Part shown: in pieces, positions 37,771-47,600 of the stretch
Position numbering within the stretch: the first letter of the stretch is position 1
Layout of the letters: each line of letters opens with the position of its first letter
Assembly (NCBI GenBank): GCA_029834535.1
Contig: JAQMWT010000040.1
Location: forward strand, 62,001-126,000
Source of the DNA: Chrysophaeum taylorii
Lineage: Eukaryota; Sar; Pelagophyceae; Pelagomonadales; Pelagomonadaceae
Direction of reading: 5' to 3'
Length of the DNA stretch: 64,000 nt
Notes under the pieces: model-generated
Told to the model about the DNA's origin: nothing
The model's input: the letters and a program-made list of their open reading frames with translations, nothing else
The model's database searches: none
Program-made: the position numbers and the translations under genes

Positions 37771-37929
37771 GATCACGGCGGGCCTTGTTTTGTCATCGAA
37801 CCGTATGTTTGCTCTCTGAGAGTACAAGTTTAGTCAACCAAGAGACGGATTGACCAAACTTAAGTGACCAAACTTATTGGGGATTTACGGTGACCAACAT
37901 ACATGGTGGTTGGAAACTTGACTTTTCCC

Positions 37930-38115
37930 TAATAATAATAATATCTGTACAAATTATTATCTGCGCCAAAAAAAAAAATGCGATGGATGCCTCCAAAACC
38001 CCATCGGCTCTGGTGTCGAGGTCTCGCTCCTAGCCGGCTCCTACAAATTAAATTATCTCATCATTGCCAGCACGGGCGGCGAGCTGGTTCCAATCGACAA
38101 GGAACATCGCAACCT

Positions 38116-38161
<46 letters not shown>

Positions 38162-38596
38162 TAGGTCGCCTATATCGACGTATCCTGTGCATTTGAACTT
38201 CGGGGGAGGAGCGCATGTGCGGCGAGCCGTGGTTGCGAGTTTGCTTCTTCGAACCGAGGTTGTTGTTGTCTGCATCTCCGCCCTGCGACGACCGACCGCA
38301 AAAAGAGCATATAATAAGGCAGAGGAAACAAACCAGCAACGCCAAGGTCGCTCGCTGCCGGTGCTCGACCTGGTGCTACGATAATAATCATCGGCTAAAA
38401 GAAAGGAGACGCATCGTAGTTCGCAGTTCTCAACCCCACCCTCCGAACCAAGGAGCCGGCGGCGGCGGCGGCGAGGATCACAAAAAAAAATCCCAGGCGC
38501 GGACGGCACGAATTTATTAATTAAAGGGAGATACGAGCACCAGCATGCTGCAAAAAAAAGTCTCACGCCCATACAGGTAAAAAAAACCAAAATCAA
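37930..38596. other. intergenic with (CAG)14
   Basis: A perfect CAG tract at about 38117-38159 dominates the region and produces poly-Gln, poly-Ser and poly-Ala frames that are not credible genes. The right end must include the 3' untranslated region of the O-fucosyltransferase-like gene. Confidence 0.6.
38117..38159. repeat. (CAG)14 microsatellite
   Basis: Fourteen uninterrupted CAG triplets; open in all frames of both strands. Confidence 0.95.
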
Positions 38597-39800
38597 TCAT
38601 ATTTTGGGGGGGATCCGCGCGGCGTCGGCGTTGATGTGAGCGCAGTCGAGGTACTGCGTGGATGGGGGGGCGTTCGGCGGGTCCCCGACCTGCGAAGAAA
38701 GAGAGAAAGGCGTGACGACACGAGTCGTCGTCATCGGTCCGACTTACGATGAACTCGGAGAAGGTGCCGGAGCCGAAGCGAAGGACGCGTCTCGCTCGGC
38801 GACAGGCGGCGGCCTCGACCATCGCGCAGTCGGGGTCCCCTTTGGCGAAGCGCGAACAGTAGGCCATGGCGGAAGGGAGGTAGGCCCTGGCGAGGCGCTC
38901 GCCGCGCGGTCGCCAGTCGCGGAAGTGCGCGGAACCCTGATTCGAGGGCGTGCCGTGGTCGGCATCGGTGTCGGTGATGAGGAGGACGGGTTCGGCGGGG
39001 CGCAGCTCGTGGGTTGCGATGGCAGCGACGCCTCGGAGGCAGCGCTCCATGTAGGGGGAATTCCAGGAGCCGTCGTCGGCCTGGCGCCACTGGTCTCGCT
39101 TCTCGCGGCCCGAGGCAGCGCTCGCGAGTTTTTCGGCTCTCAGATGCGCGCACACAAAGGTGGTATTTTTGAGGAAGGCGTTTGCAATGGCGAGCCAGCG
39201 TTGCGCGAGAGGCGGAAAGTCCCGGGGGGGCGCGACCTTCGGGTCGTGGCAGCCGCCGCGCTGCGCGAACGCGTCGCCAAATAGCGGAGAAAGGGCGTCG
39301 CCGAGGCCGACGAGCTTTTGCGACCAGTTGGTGATCATGACGGCGCCCGCGATACGGTTGAGGGCCGTGGCCGAGATCGCGGCGACCAGGTCGAGGCACG
39401 CGTGAGTGGCGCCGGCGGAGACGAGGGGTCGCGTGCGTTTACCGCAGTTTGGCGAGGCGACGCCGAAGGAATCGGGCGTCGCGCCGCCGCGCGGCAATCC
39501 GAGCTGCAGCGCGACGTCGACGATCCGCTTCCCCCGACGCTCTTGTTGGTAGGTCTCGTAGGAGATGGCGCGCAGGCACGGCCAGCGCTCGAGGAGTTTT
39601 GGGACGTCGAAGTACTTGTCGAGGGTGTCGTAGCCCGACGTCGGGAAGCCGACAAAAGCTGGCTCGCCGAAGCGCGCGAACGGCAGCACGGCCGTGCGAT
39701 TCGTGAAGGCGGCGACCTGCAGGAACGCGATGAGTTGGTGCTTGGTCGCCGAGGCGAAGGCCTGCTTGTGGAGCGCGCTGACGAGCAAGTATCCGCTCAT
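38597..39800 (-). CDS. GDP-fucose O-fucosyltransferase-like protein
   Basis: 381-residue model from two exons (39800-38748 and 38689-38597); the 58-base intron has GTAAGT..TTCGCAG borders and splicing replaces a low-complexity read-through tail by GDPPNAPPSTQYLDCAHI. The N terminus (LVSALHKQAFASATKHQLIAF, then AFTNRTAVLPFARFG) resembles the nucleotide-sugar fold start of O-fucosyltransferase-like glycosyltransferases, where a glycine-rich NQ/HQ helix is followed by NRTLVLP. FVCAHLRAEKL matches the HxR motif and LLITDTDAD the following strand. The usual signal anchor is not seen, so an upstream exon or a nucleocytosolic SPINDLY-unlike form is possible. Only 49 bases separate its ATG from the divergent gene at 39850. 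Donor and acceptor are not predictable. Confidence 0.6.
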
Positions 39801-39849
39801 CTAACAACACTCACTAAACCCCGCGCCGTGTCGTTGCCACAATAATAAC

Positions 39850-40191
39850 ATGTCGAGGCAGCAGCGCGCCGTCGAGCGGCTCCACGAACTCGCCCGGGAG
39901 GCTACCTTCTCTGATTCCGAGTCGTCGCTGTCGTCGTCGGCGACGCTGACGCAGGACGAGGGGCCGCCCGAGCCTCGAGTGCGGCGCGCGACCTTCGCGA
40001 CCGTGGACGAGGAGGAGTCGGACTTGACGGAGGAATCGGACAACGATCGGACTGCGCGACCCCCGCGGGATGGACACGTCGACCAACCGCCACCCAAGCC
40101 CCCGAAGAACCCCGACACCAAGAACGTCCGCTTCGCCGAGGACGTTGCGCCGGCGGCTACGCCCAGAACTCGAGAGCAGCGCCGGCGCGAT

Positions 40192-40223
<32 letters not shown>

Positions 40224-40785
40224 GCCCAATCGACAGCCGCCGCGATCGCCTCTCTCGACCCCGCAGAGGCCCCCCCCGACGGGCCGACGACACCCTTCTC
40301 CGGCTGCGGCGTCGCAGAGGGCATCGTTATCCCAGAGTAGTAGTAGTAGTAGTAATAATAATAAAAGCCAACGGCGCCAGTGGGCGTCGTCGCCGCTGCC
40401 GCTGCCGCCGACCCCCCCCCCGAAAGTATTCGTGAAGCCAACCCGTCGCGCGCACCACCACCACCACCACCACCACCACCACCACGTTGGCGACGTCGTC
40501 GAAAAGGGCGACGCCCCCGCCAGCGCCGCCGTCGTCGTCGTCCCCGAGGAGCAGAAAGAGCGCCCCCCGAGCGGACTCCGCGAGATGTTGCGGGAGTACG
40601 AGTATCTCGTCGACGAGCACCACCGCCTCCTGAAGATCGTCGCCACGCGGAACCGCGTCGAGGTCGAGACAGCCCGCCAGCTCGACATCGACCTTTCCCA
40701 GTTCCAGAACGAAATCGCCCAATTGGAGACGTATCGCGCCGACCTTCTGACGAGACAGCCGAGAAGACGGTATCATCATCGCTAG
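39850..40785 (+). CDS. disordered Ser/Pro/His-rich protein with C-terminal coiled coil
   Basis: 311 residues, family not recognised. The first 240 residues are low complexity: Ser/Glu/Asp-rich start, KNVRFAEDV, Ser runs, Pro runs, an Asn run and an uninterrupted run of eleven His (about residues 201-211). Residues about 240-300 are predicted helical and probably coiled coil (LREMLREYEYLVDEHHRLLK, then ARQLDIDLSQFQNEIAQLE). KNVRFAED resembles an RVxF-type PP1-docking motif (inference). Homopolymer tracts follow CAC, TCG and AGT microsatellites, so their lengths may vary between strains. Head-to-head with 38597-39800 and tail-to-tail, 35 bases, with TFB1. Confidence 0.6.
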
Positions 40786-40820
40786 AGAGTAAATGAAACA
40801 AAAACCGGACGGCGACGACT

Positions 40821-42413
40821 TCAAGGTCCCCCCGCCCGCAGGGCATAGGAAATTTGGGCGGCGAGGGGCTGGAGCATCGCGGCTCTCTCGACGGAGACTT
40901 TGGTGGACTGGGCGAGGAGATCGTGGCGCGTCTGGTCGATGTCCCCCTTGAGCTGGGCGAGGCGGGCGTGGAGATTGGCGCGCGAAGTGGCGGGCGATTT
41001 GGCGAGGTTATGATCGAGGTGGAGGAGCTCGAGGACGAGGGCGCACTTGGCCTCGGCCTCAGACCTGAAGGGTTCGTCGGGGGGCGCGTCGGTCCCCGGG
41101 GGCCTCGACTTGTCCCGCAAGACGCGAACGGCCGTCGCGGCAGCATTTTTTGCTTTATCGAGCGCGGCGGCGGGGTCGACGTCGCGGGGTGACCAGAGAA
41201 GCGTACTACTACCGGCGGATGATTTTTTCGTAGCGGCCGCGTGAGTCGGTATCTGCGCGAAGGTGGGGGCCTTCTGGAGGGCAAGCGTATGCACGGGCCG
41301 CGCCGACCGAAGGCGGAGCTCGTCCATGTCGGCCGTCTCGACGAGCTCCGCGTCGGTCGCGGGGGTATCGACCTTGGAGAGAACGATCGAGGCGTGGCGG
41401 TTGAACTTTGCGACGACGAGGTCCGGGCGCGGGTCCAGGGCCCCCGGAAGAGCTCCCGTACTTGTTTCCGGGGGCTCGTCGGGAGCCTCGGTAACGTCGC
41501 GGTCCCCGGCCGTCTTGGTGAGGTCCAAGGCGCGAGATACGCGGACGCGAGAAGGTCTGTCTTCCGGACGCTCGAATCCCGCGAAGATGTCGTCGCCGCC
41601 CTCCTGGAGCTCGCCGGCGCGGCTCGCGGCCACCGCAGCACCCTTGTCGCGCAAGTAATACCGGCTCTGGAAGTACCGGACCCAAAACTCCTTGGGGCTC
41701 ATCGCTTTAGGAACGTTCGCCGCGTACGCCCGCTCGACCGCCGGATACATCTCGAAGATGTACTCGATCTTCTCGGTGTTGAGGGTGTATCGCACCGTCT
41801 TCTCCTCGGCCTCGGGCTCGCCGTCGAGCAGCTCGTTGCTGACGAGGCGGGCAGTGGTCGTCGCGGGCGCGTCCGTCGCGTGCGCCGCCCAGAACTGCTC
41901 CTCGGTCGCCAGCTCGCCGCCGACCACCTCGCGGTACGCCACGGACAGCCGCTCGTCCGCTTGGAGCAGGGCCCGCCGACTTTCCGCGATTCGCGAGGAG
42001 GCTGCCTCGGGAACTACCGCTCCTTCTTCTTCTTCTTCTTCTTCCTCCGAGAGCTTCTTTTTCTTTTGGAAGGCTGCCGCCGACGAAAACGACGACGACG
42101 CGGAGGAGCGCTTCCGTTTTTTTTGGACCGTGCTTATGGTCACCTTGGCGGCACTCAGAACCGCGTAGGCGCGCTCGGGCGTCGCCTCCCGCACCGTCAG
42201 AATTATCGGCTTTCCCGAGACCCGCGACAGCTTGAGCATCGCCTTGGGGTGGTCCTTGGGCGACACCTCGTGCTTCTCGAGGGACGTGAACGGCACCTCG
42301 ACCCCGTTCTCACCGCTCTTCCACGTCACGCCGCGCGCGGTGATCTCGACCGTCCCGTCCTGCTTTTGGTACGCCGCGCGGAACCGATACAGCAGGTCGT
42401 CGCCGGCGGCCAT
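40821..42413 (-). CDS. TFB1: TFIIH core subunit TFB1 / p62 (GTF2H1)
   Basis: Structural subunit of the general transcription and nucleotide-excision-repair factor TFIIH. 530 residues from the ATG at 42413; the frame continues upstream to 42557 but that part is not conserved. Residues 1-105 are the pleckstrin-like domain (LLYRFRAAYQKQDGTVEIT, GVTWKSG, PFTSLEKHEVSPKDHPKAML). A basic/acidic linker follows. Two BSD domains are visible: EEQFWAAHA near 200 and PKEFWVRYFQSRYYLR near 270. The C-terminal part is helical (ALVLELLHLDHNLAKSPATS). Length and order fit fungal and animal p62. Nuclear. Divergent from the gene at 42721. Confidence 0.9.
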   Translation of the reverse strand: MAAGDDLLYRFRAAYQKQDGTVEITARGVTWKSGENGVEVPFTSLEKHEVSPKDHPKAMLKLSRVSGKPIILTVREATPERAYAVLSAAKVTISTVQKKRKRSSASSSFSSAAAFQKKKKLSEEEEEEEEGAVVPEAASSRIAESRRALLQADERLSVAYREVVGGELATEEQFWAAHATDAPATTTARLVSNELLDGEPEAEEKTVRYTLNTEKIEYIFEMYPAVERAYAANVPKAMSPKEFWVRYFQSRYYLRDKGAAVAASRAGELQEGGDDIFAGFERPEDRPSRVRVSRALDLTKTAGDRDVTEAPDEPPETSTGALPGALDPRPDLVVAKFNRHASIVLSKVDTPATDAELVETADMDELRLRSARPVHTLALQKAPTFAQIPTHAAATKKSSAGSSTLLWSPRDVDPAAALDKAKNAAATAVRVLRDKSRPPGTDAPPDEPFRSEAEAKCALVLELLHLDHNLAKSPATSRANLHARLAQLKGDIDQTRHDLLAQSTKVSVERAAMLQPLAAQISYALRAGGP

Positions 42414-42720
42414 CTCGACGAGAAGAAACGAGGGGGTTATTTTTACTCTCCTTGGACGGGCGGGCGGGCGGGTTTGAGCGTTGAAGACAATCAATAAGTT
42501 CAACGGCGCCAGAATCTTCTCGTGTGATCCTGGGGCAACATACGAACGCGTGACCACGTCACGAGGTCTTGAAGTTTTTGCTGCTTGTGTTCATTTGGTC
42601 CATCTTTCCCTGACATCTTCTCTTCCCAAGCGTCGTGCGTAAGTTTGGGGTCACATCACTGGTCTGGCACTGATGTTACCTCCCTTGTCACTCCCAAGGT
42701 GACGACAAACCTGGAGAGAG

Positions 42721-44397
42721 ATGCGCGAGGAGACGTCCTTCGAGAGCCTGGGCGACTGGGGATTTTTTGCCGACGAGCAGCCGGAAACCGGGAGCTCGGA
42801 GGAGAGCGACGAGGAGTCGAGGTCGAGCAGCAACTCGTCGGCGGCCTCCACGGCGGGTCTCGCCGAGCTCAACACGTGGTTGTGGGATTCGTGCGAGCTC
42901 GGGGTGGCCGCCTGGATGCACGCGGGGGTCGACGCGAAGCGCGGGGGCCGGCGGCGATGTTACTTCATGACGGGCGCCGAGAGCGATTGGCGGTGTTACG
43001 GGCACTACCAGCCGACGGGCGGCGCCCCCGGACACCTCCACAACGTCCGCACCGGCAATCCCGACCGGCATCACGAGGACGCGGGGTGTTTTTGCGTCGT
43101 CTCCACGCGACCGCGGCGTCATCTCGTCCAGAGGTCTGGCCGGAGACGGCAGCTCGACGCGCGTCGCGCCGCGCCTCAGCAGCTCTGGTGCGTGACGCCC
43201 TTCGACCCAGACCACGTCCGCGCGAGCCGCTGGGAGTCGATCGAGACGGTCATGACGCCGCGCCTCTGCCCCCGCGTCTTCTCGCGCGAGTTCGCGGGGG
43301 GCGTCATCGTCGGCGCGTCGTTCGGCTCGATCCGCGTCGTCCGGAACCGGCTGACGGGTCTCCGCGCAAGCGAGTTCCTCATGATGGTGAGCGTCGGCGA
43401 CCGCTGCCGCCGCGCGTGGCGCCGCCAGTCCCACTTCGCCGTCCACGCGCGCGCCCACTGGGCGCGGTGGGCCCCCGCCTGCCGCGCGGCCTGGGCTATC
43501 GCCGAGGCCGACCGCCGCTGGCTTCCGAGCCACGACGACTTTCCCTACATCGCGGCGAGGCAGGCCGCCCTCGAGGCCGTCCTGCGCGAGATCCTCTTTA
43601 GCGCCGAGAGCCCCGCGGAGCTCCTCGATCTCTCCGGCAACGACCGCGACAACCTCGGTCCGCCCCCGAGCTTGGCCGAAGTCAAGACGAGGCCGTCTCC
43701 TCGAGGCGCGACCGCCAACCACCTCCCCGCCAACGACGCCGACTACGCCGCGCTCTTCGGCGGCGAGTTTACCCCGCCCTCTTCCCCCCAAAACGGCCTC
43801 CGCGCGCTCGGCGACGCGGTCCTCGCCCCGCTCGCCGGCTGCCAGAAGAGCGCCGGGACGACGACGACGACGACGAAAAAAACGATTTGCGAGGCCCGAC
43901 GGATCGATGCGAGGGGACGCCGCGCCTGCGACGACGACGACGACGACGACGACGACGCCGATTCCAAACTTAGCGACGACAACTGCTCCCCCCCCGCCGA
44001 TGCGGCGGCGGAGGAGGACGAAAACGACGCCGAGCAGAGACGACCCGCGAATGCCGTCTGTCGGCGCCGCCGCCCCGCAGACCTGTCGGGCCTTCGCAAG
44101 CGCGAGGATGCGCTCTGCGTCTTGCCGTCCGGCCTGGCGCGCGCCCTCTTCGCGCACGACGGTCGGAAGCTCCACCGCCGTCGCGACAGATATGTTCCCG
44201 AGCTTCGAAAAGCGTCGAAGCGAGACGATCGGAGGCAAGACCACCTCTTGCCTCCGCTTGTCGCAGCCCTGCGCCCCCCGACCTTCTCGGATAACACGTT
44301 CGTCAACGGCGGGATCACTAGGCCACGCGAGCCGCATCCGCTCTTCGCGCCGCCTCTCCTCGGAGTTCGGCCGCGCGCTCAATTCGTCGCCGCGTGA
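42721..44397 (+). CDS. uncharacterised protein, 558 residues
   Basis: No family recognised. Residues 45-210 look structured, with several Trp and Cys (LNTWLWDSCELGVAAWMHAG, CYFMTGAESDWRCYGHY, GCFCVVSTRPRRH, LWCVTPFDPDHVR, ESIETVMTPRLCPRVFSREF, GGVIVGASFGSIRVVRNRL). Residues 240-310 are helical and rich in Trp/Arg. The C-terminal 200 residues are low complexity, with Thr and Asp runs from ACG/GAC repeats, then basic. I prefer this frame over the antisense frame at 42688-44382 because it has ordinary amphipathic segments and third-position GC bias. The C-terminal part after about 43860 may be partly intronic. Confidence 0.55.
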   Translation: MREETSFESLGDWGFFADEQPETGSSEESDEESRSSSNSSAASTAGLAELNTWLWDSCELGVAAWMHAGVDAKRGGRRRCYFMTGAESDWRCYGHYQPTGGAPGHLHNVRTGNPDRHHEDAGCFCVVSTRPRRHLVQRSGRRRQLDARRAAPQQLWCVTPFDPDHVRASRWESIETVMTPRLCPRVFSREFAGGVIVGASFGSIRVVRNRLTGLRASEFLMMVSVGDRCRRAWRRQSHFAVHARAHWARWAPACRAAWAIAEADRRWLPSHDDFPYIAARQAALEAVLREILFSAESPAELLDLSGNDRDNLGPPPSLAEVKTRPSPRGATANHLPANDADYAALFGGEFTPPSSPQNGLRALGDAVLAPLAGCQKSAGTTTTTTKKTICEARRIDARGRRACDDDDDDDDDADSKLSDDNCSPPADAAAEEDENDAEQRRPANAVCRRRRPADLSGLRKREDALCVLPSGLARALFAHDGRKLHRRRDRYVPELRKASKRDDRRQDHLLPPLVAALRPPTFSDNTFVNGGITRPREPHPLFAPPLLGVRPRAQFVAA

Positions 44398-44879
44398 TAC
44401 GCCCCGCGCGCGTGCTATGTGTATTCGCGCGTGCGGCGGGCCACCGCCATCATTGACACAGCGGAATGGCGTGTGTATTTTGCTTCCGCGACGGCGACAT
44501 GATGATGGTGCACCTCCTTCGTCGAGAAGATCTCTCTCGTATCATATCATATCATATCATATCATATCTGTGTGGGGTCGAGACACTTGTCGTGTTGGGG
44601 AGCACGTCGTGCTGTAGTAGGCATTTATTTATTCATTCGGTAGTAATAATGCGTTGCTCCAAGGGCGGAGCGGAGCTGCTGTAGCCATTTTCGAGGCTCC
44701 CGCCTCTCCACTTTCGCATTGCGGGTCGTCGCTCCCGGGCCTGGAGCTCTATCTGCGCATCGTGCTGAGGTCATGCTGGAGCAGAATCGTCTATGCCGCC
44801 GCACAAGCTGAAATTTGGGGTCGCTTCGTGATGTACTCCCTCGGAGGAGGTACCCGTGAAAGCTGTCCTTGGCAGTAAA
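44398..44879. other. intergenic with (ATCAT)n
   Basis: A pentanucleotide ATCAT tract lies at 44541-44568. No coding frame is convincing. The stretch includes the likely 3' untranslated region of the 42721 gene. Confidence 0.5.
44541..44568. repeat. (ATCAT)5-6 microsatellite
   Basis: Five to six head-to-tail copies of ATCAT. Confidence 0.9.
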
Positions 44880-45645
44880 TAAAAGGCACTGTGCTCGCAC
44901 GTTCTGGCCTCTCGCAGCGTGTGCCACTCACATCGAGCGATATGTGGGATGAGATTGCGCACTTCACACCACGCGAAACGACACAATTTGTGGTTCGTTT
45001 GAGTGCAAGGCCACCCGGAACGTCGCAAATCTTCTTCCCAGTTCACCATTGTCGAGTAGTCTCTCCAACACACCTTGCTGATGGCCTTGTGACGCGAGGC
45101 CGGTGTGGACCGGATGCGGATATCCCTTCTTGCACGCATTTCTGCCATGGCCGACGTTGGTTTGTCGCCTTCCAGCGGCGCCGTCTGTTTGATGGGAATT
45201 GCCCCACTTTGCTGACGAAGCCTGGCATTGCGCGCCTTCGTGCTTATGAGCCAGCCGATGTCCATCCTCTCACTCTGCTCTTCCGGACATCTTTAGTCGG
45301 CCCGCGTAAGTCATTCATGACGCGTGCCATGCTCAGGTTAAGTCCCTCAAGGCGCAATTAGCCACCCGACAGCGCTCTGCTGCTGCCTGGGGATTTGTCG
45401 TCCCTGATCACACCTGTCGCTGTTGTCGCCGCCCTGGTTCTTCCGAGTCGCTTCACATTCTTCTGACTACCTGCCCACATCCCACTTTGAAGACGGCGAG
45501 ACAGAGTTATGTGGTTACTCTGCTGCTCGATCCGCCTGTACTCGCCAGCTTGCCATATTTGCAGGACAGGTTGACTTCCCGTCTCTCTGCTTCCCACACT
45601 GCTCGTGTATTTGATCTAGGACCACGACGTTCGTCTGTCCTACCC
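44880..45645 (+). pseudogene. LINE-like retrotransposon ORF2 C-terminal relic
   Basis: The clearest piece, 45305-45643, reads HDACHAQVKSLKAQLATRQR, then HTCRCCRRPGSSESLHILLTTCPHP (split: CRCC..H..CP knuckle) and ends LPFA before a stop. A CxxC..H..C knuckle followed by a short helical tail is typical of the end of non-LTR retrotransposon reverse-transcriptase proteins. Upstream similarity is broken by stops. Pyrimidine-rich sequence after 45645 could be the element's 3' untranslated region. Assignment rests on the knuckle alone. Confidence 0.4.
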
Positions 45646-46208
45646 TTCGCATAAGGCAACGACACTACTTATGATGTCTTCGTGCGCGGTCGTTTGCCGG
45701 TGGCACTTATTGCCATTCTTGTAGCTTGTGACGTCGATGCTGATGACTTGTGGTTACCTTGTGTTCTCGCGACATTTGGCCGCCTCGCCCGAACCAAATT
45801 AAGGAGACCCGTTTGGGAGGTCTGGCATCATGCTGCAACCGTCGTTTAGCGTCGTCTCCTCGTGTCTGTCTTTCTTCATCACCACGCCTGCCGCTCCTCT
45901 CTCTTCTTCTTTCCCCTTGCCCTCTTTGAGCTCCTTGCGTCACTCCTTCTTGCCTTGCTCCCTTCTTCCTACACCTTACCTCTGAGAGTCTGCGTTCTTG
46001 CTTCATCCTTGTCCCCCTCTGCGAGCATATTATTATCCTTTGTATTCTTGCTGCTTCCGTGTTTCCTCGCGCTCATCAATTCTGGCTCTTAGCGCCTTGG
46101 AGTTGCAAACCATACAAGCATATTCGACCATGAATCACAACAACACAGTGCATGATTTTGTGAGGGTTTAGTGTCAAGTTCGTTGTTCGGCCATACAGAA
46201 GGGCCAAA
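45646..46208. other. intergenic, pyrimidine-rich
   Basis: From about 45860 to 46080 the plus strand is strongly C/T-rich, producing Leu/Phe/Ser-rich frames that resemble membrane proteins by composition only. No gene is called. Confidence 0.5.
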
Positions 46209-46344
46209 GACGCGTCGATCGGCATCCCGGCCTAAGCAGGATTCGTCGATAGCACACATCTAGTCTAGGAGCAAAAACTACTTTTGTCTGTAGAATCTGC
46301 TCAGCGTTGCCACTGCCTTAGGCCAGGGTGCCGATCGACGCGTC
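46209..46344. repeat. foldback repeat (imperfect inverted repeat, ~30-base arms)
   Basis: GACGCGTCGATCGGCA at 46209-46224, continuing TCCCGGCCTAAG, is matched inversely by CTTAGGCCAGGGTGCCGATCGACGCGTC ending at 46344 (given as two halves of one arm). The loop is about 75 bases. It has the look of a small foldback or MITE-like element; no clear target duplication was found. Confidence 0.75.
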
Positions 46345-46452
46345 CTCGACCTCACTTTGACATCCAGTATCAATTTTAACAAAAAACCCTCCCAAATTCC
46401 TGCACGAGTCGTGTCAGGGTGGTGAGCACGCACAGGGCGCTGGGTGGTAAGG

Positions 46453-46545
46453 AGTAAAATTAAAGGGTTAGGGAGTATATTTAAGTGGTAAGGGAGAAAC
46501 TGATAGGGTTAGGGAGTAAATTTCAGAGGTTAGAGTTTGCGGTGT
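46453..46545. repeat. degenerate GGTTAGGG-containing short repeats
   Basis: Three to four imperfect units built around AGGGTTAGGGAGTA(A/T)ATTT. The TTAGGG core resembles telomeric repeat sequence, but units are about 35-40 bases long and not simple TTAGGG arrays. Confidence 0.6.
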
Positions 46546-46579
46546 TGTCTTGATTTTCGCGTGGCGCTGGTAGCGCCTC

Positions 46580-46800
46580 GCTGAGGACCGACGAGCGCGA
46601 CAACATGTCGGCAGCGCATGTACTGGAAGTGCTGCTGGACACTCCTGCAACTGTTGATGGCCTCCACGGACTAAACGCGCTTCACACGAACGAGGCTCCA
46701 CTGGTTTTGCAACTCAGGTGACAAGCGTGACAAGCTTCGTCAAGTAGCGACCAACGTGACAGATCCCGGCGTTTACGACGAAGAAGACGACGACGGCGAC
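46580..46800. other. possible exon fragment upstream of DDE relic
   Basis: A short plus-strand frame from the ATG at 46604 reads HVLEVLLDTPATVDGLHGLN and ends at a stop overlapping a GTGACA donor-like site. It might be an N-terminal piece of the transposase relic that follows. Too short to assign. Confidence 0.2.
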
Positions 46801-46829
46801 AATCATGTCGGCCTCGCGATCGATCCGAC

Positions 46830-47600
46830 AATCAAGCCCCCTTAGAAAAGGTCTTCCTATCTGAGCGCGGCGGCGTCAAGTGGTTCCAGTCTGCGGCTCT
46901 CTAGACGCTCAAGGTTGGCAAGCAGCACCAAGGCTTCTGGGACTCGGACAATTATCTCCTTCAGGTCGAGAACGTCCTCGATGTCATGGAGATTTGGTAC
47001 CTTCGTCACCAGTTCCTAATTGAGGTCGACCACTCGTTGTGACACGTATCACTCGCTCCGCGGCCAGCTCGACAAGTTCGGCGATGTTATTCCGGGGACC
47101 TCAACCAAGGAGATCCTCGGGAATTGCCCGGACTTCAAGAACGATCTCAACCTCCTCCAGCAGCTCGTTCTTGACCGTGGCCACATCCTACTCTCGTCAC
47201 CGAAATGCCACCCAGAGCGCGCTGGCGATGGCGTTGAGTATGGCTGGGGCCAGTCAAAGCGGTACTACTGCAAACATAACACCGGAACAGAACGTGAGAT
47301 GGCGTGCCGACAACGTGAGCGCGTCTCCGACAGCATTGGCCCCAAAAACCTTCCGCCTCTCCGGCTCGAGCGGTTCTCTCGCGTCGCCCGCGAGTACAAA
47401 CTCGTCTATACCGCTGCGAGGACGGGGGCACCGCCGAGTTCGAACACGCCAAAATCGAGCGACAAAGAGAGGCTGCGCGTCTCAAGTGCAAACACTCCTT
47501 CCATCGCGCGATCGACGCGTCAATTCTATCCGCGTTTACTCTGGAGGAGGATAACGTCGCTGACGTTTACTCGGGAGGAGGATAACGTCGCTGGCTAGCT
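46830..47600 (+). pseudogene. DDE-type transposase relic
   Basis: Catalytic-region pieces in shifting plus-strand frames with stops: VFLSERGGVKWFQSAA, YLRHQFLIEVDHS followed by a stop then HVSLA (first catalytic Asp context, usually DHSSGH), KEILGNCPDFKNDLNLLQQL, and DRGHILLSSPKCHPERAG with EYGWGQSKRYYCKHN (third catalytic residue region, normally HPE.. .E..WG..K). This arrangement is seen in large eukaryotic DDE-superfamily transposases of algae and fungi. Premature stops show it is dead. The relation to the relics at 25 and 50 kb is not certain. Confidence 0.65.

Larger units (their letters stand above)
35462..37929 (-). mobile_element. Mutator-like element copy 2, internally deleted (2.5 kb)
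   Basis: Begins GGGATCCGTCAAGTTTGG and ends TTGACTTTTCCC like copy 1; the first ~430 bases and last ~100 bases are nearly identical to copy 1. The middle lacks the transposase core and SWIM domain, leaving only the N-terminal and accessory-protein remnants. It is separated from copy 1 by TAATAATAATAA and followed by TAATAATAATAA, so either one inserted at the border of the other or both arose by tandem duplication. It could be mobilised only in trans. Confidence 0.8.

Noticed and set aside
37978-38384. Poly-Gln/Ser/Ala proteins over the CAG tract
   Set aside because: Open frames in every phase are a by-product of the triplet repeat.
42414-42557. N-terminal extension of TFB1 to the upstream start
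   Set aside because: The pleckstrin-like domain begins right after the ATG at 42413; upstream residues are unconserved in character.
42688-44382. 564-codon minus-strand frame opposite the 42721 gene
   Set aside because: Arg/Ala/Val-rich shadow of a GC-rich gene; no family-like segments, while the plus frame has ordinary structured stretches.
46453-46545. Telomere or interstitial telomeric array
   Set aside because: Only scattered TTAGGG cores inside longer degenerate units, with genes on both sides.
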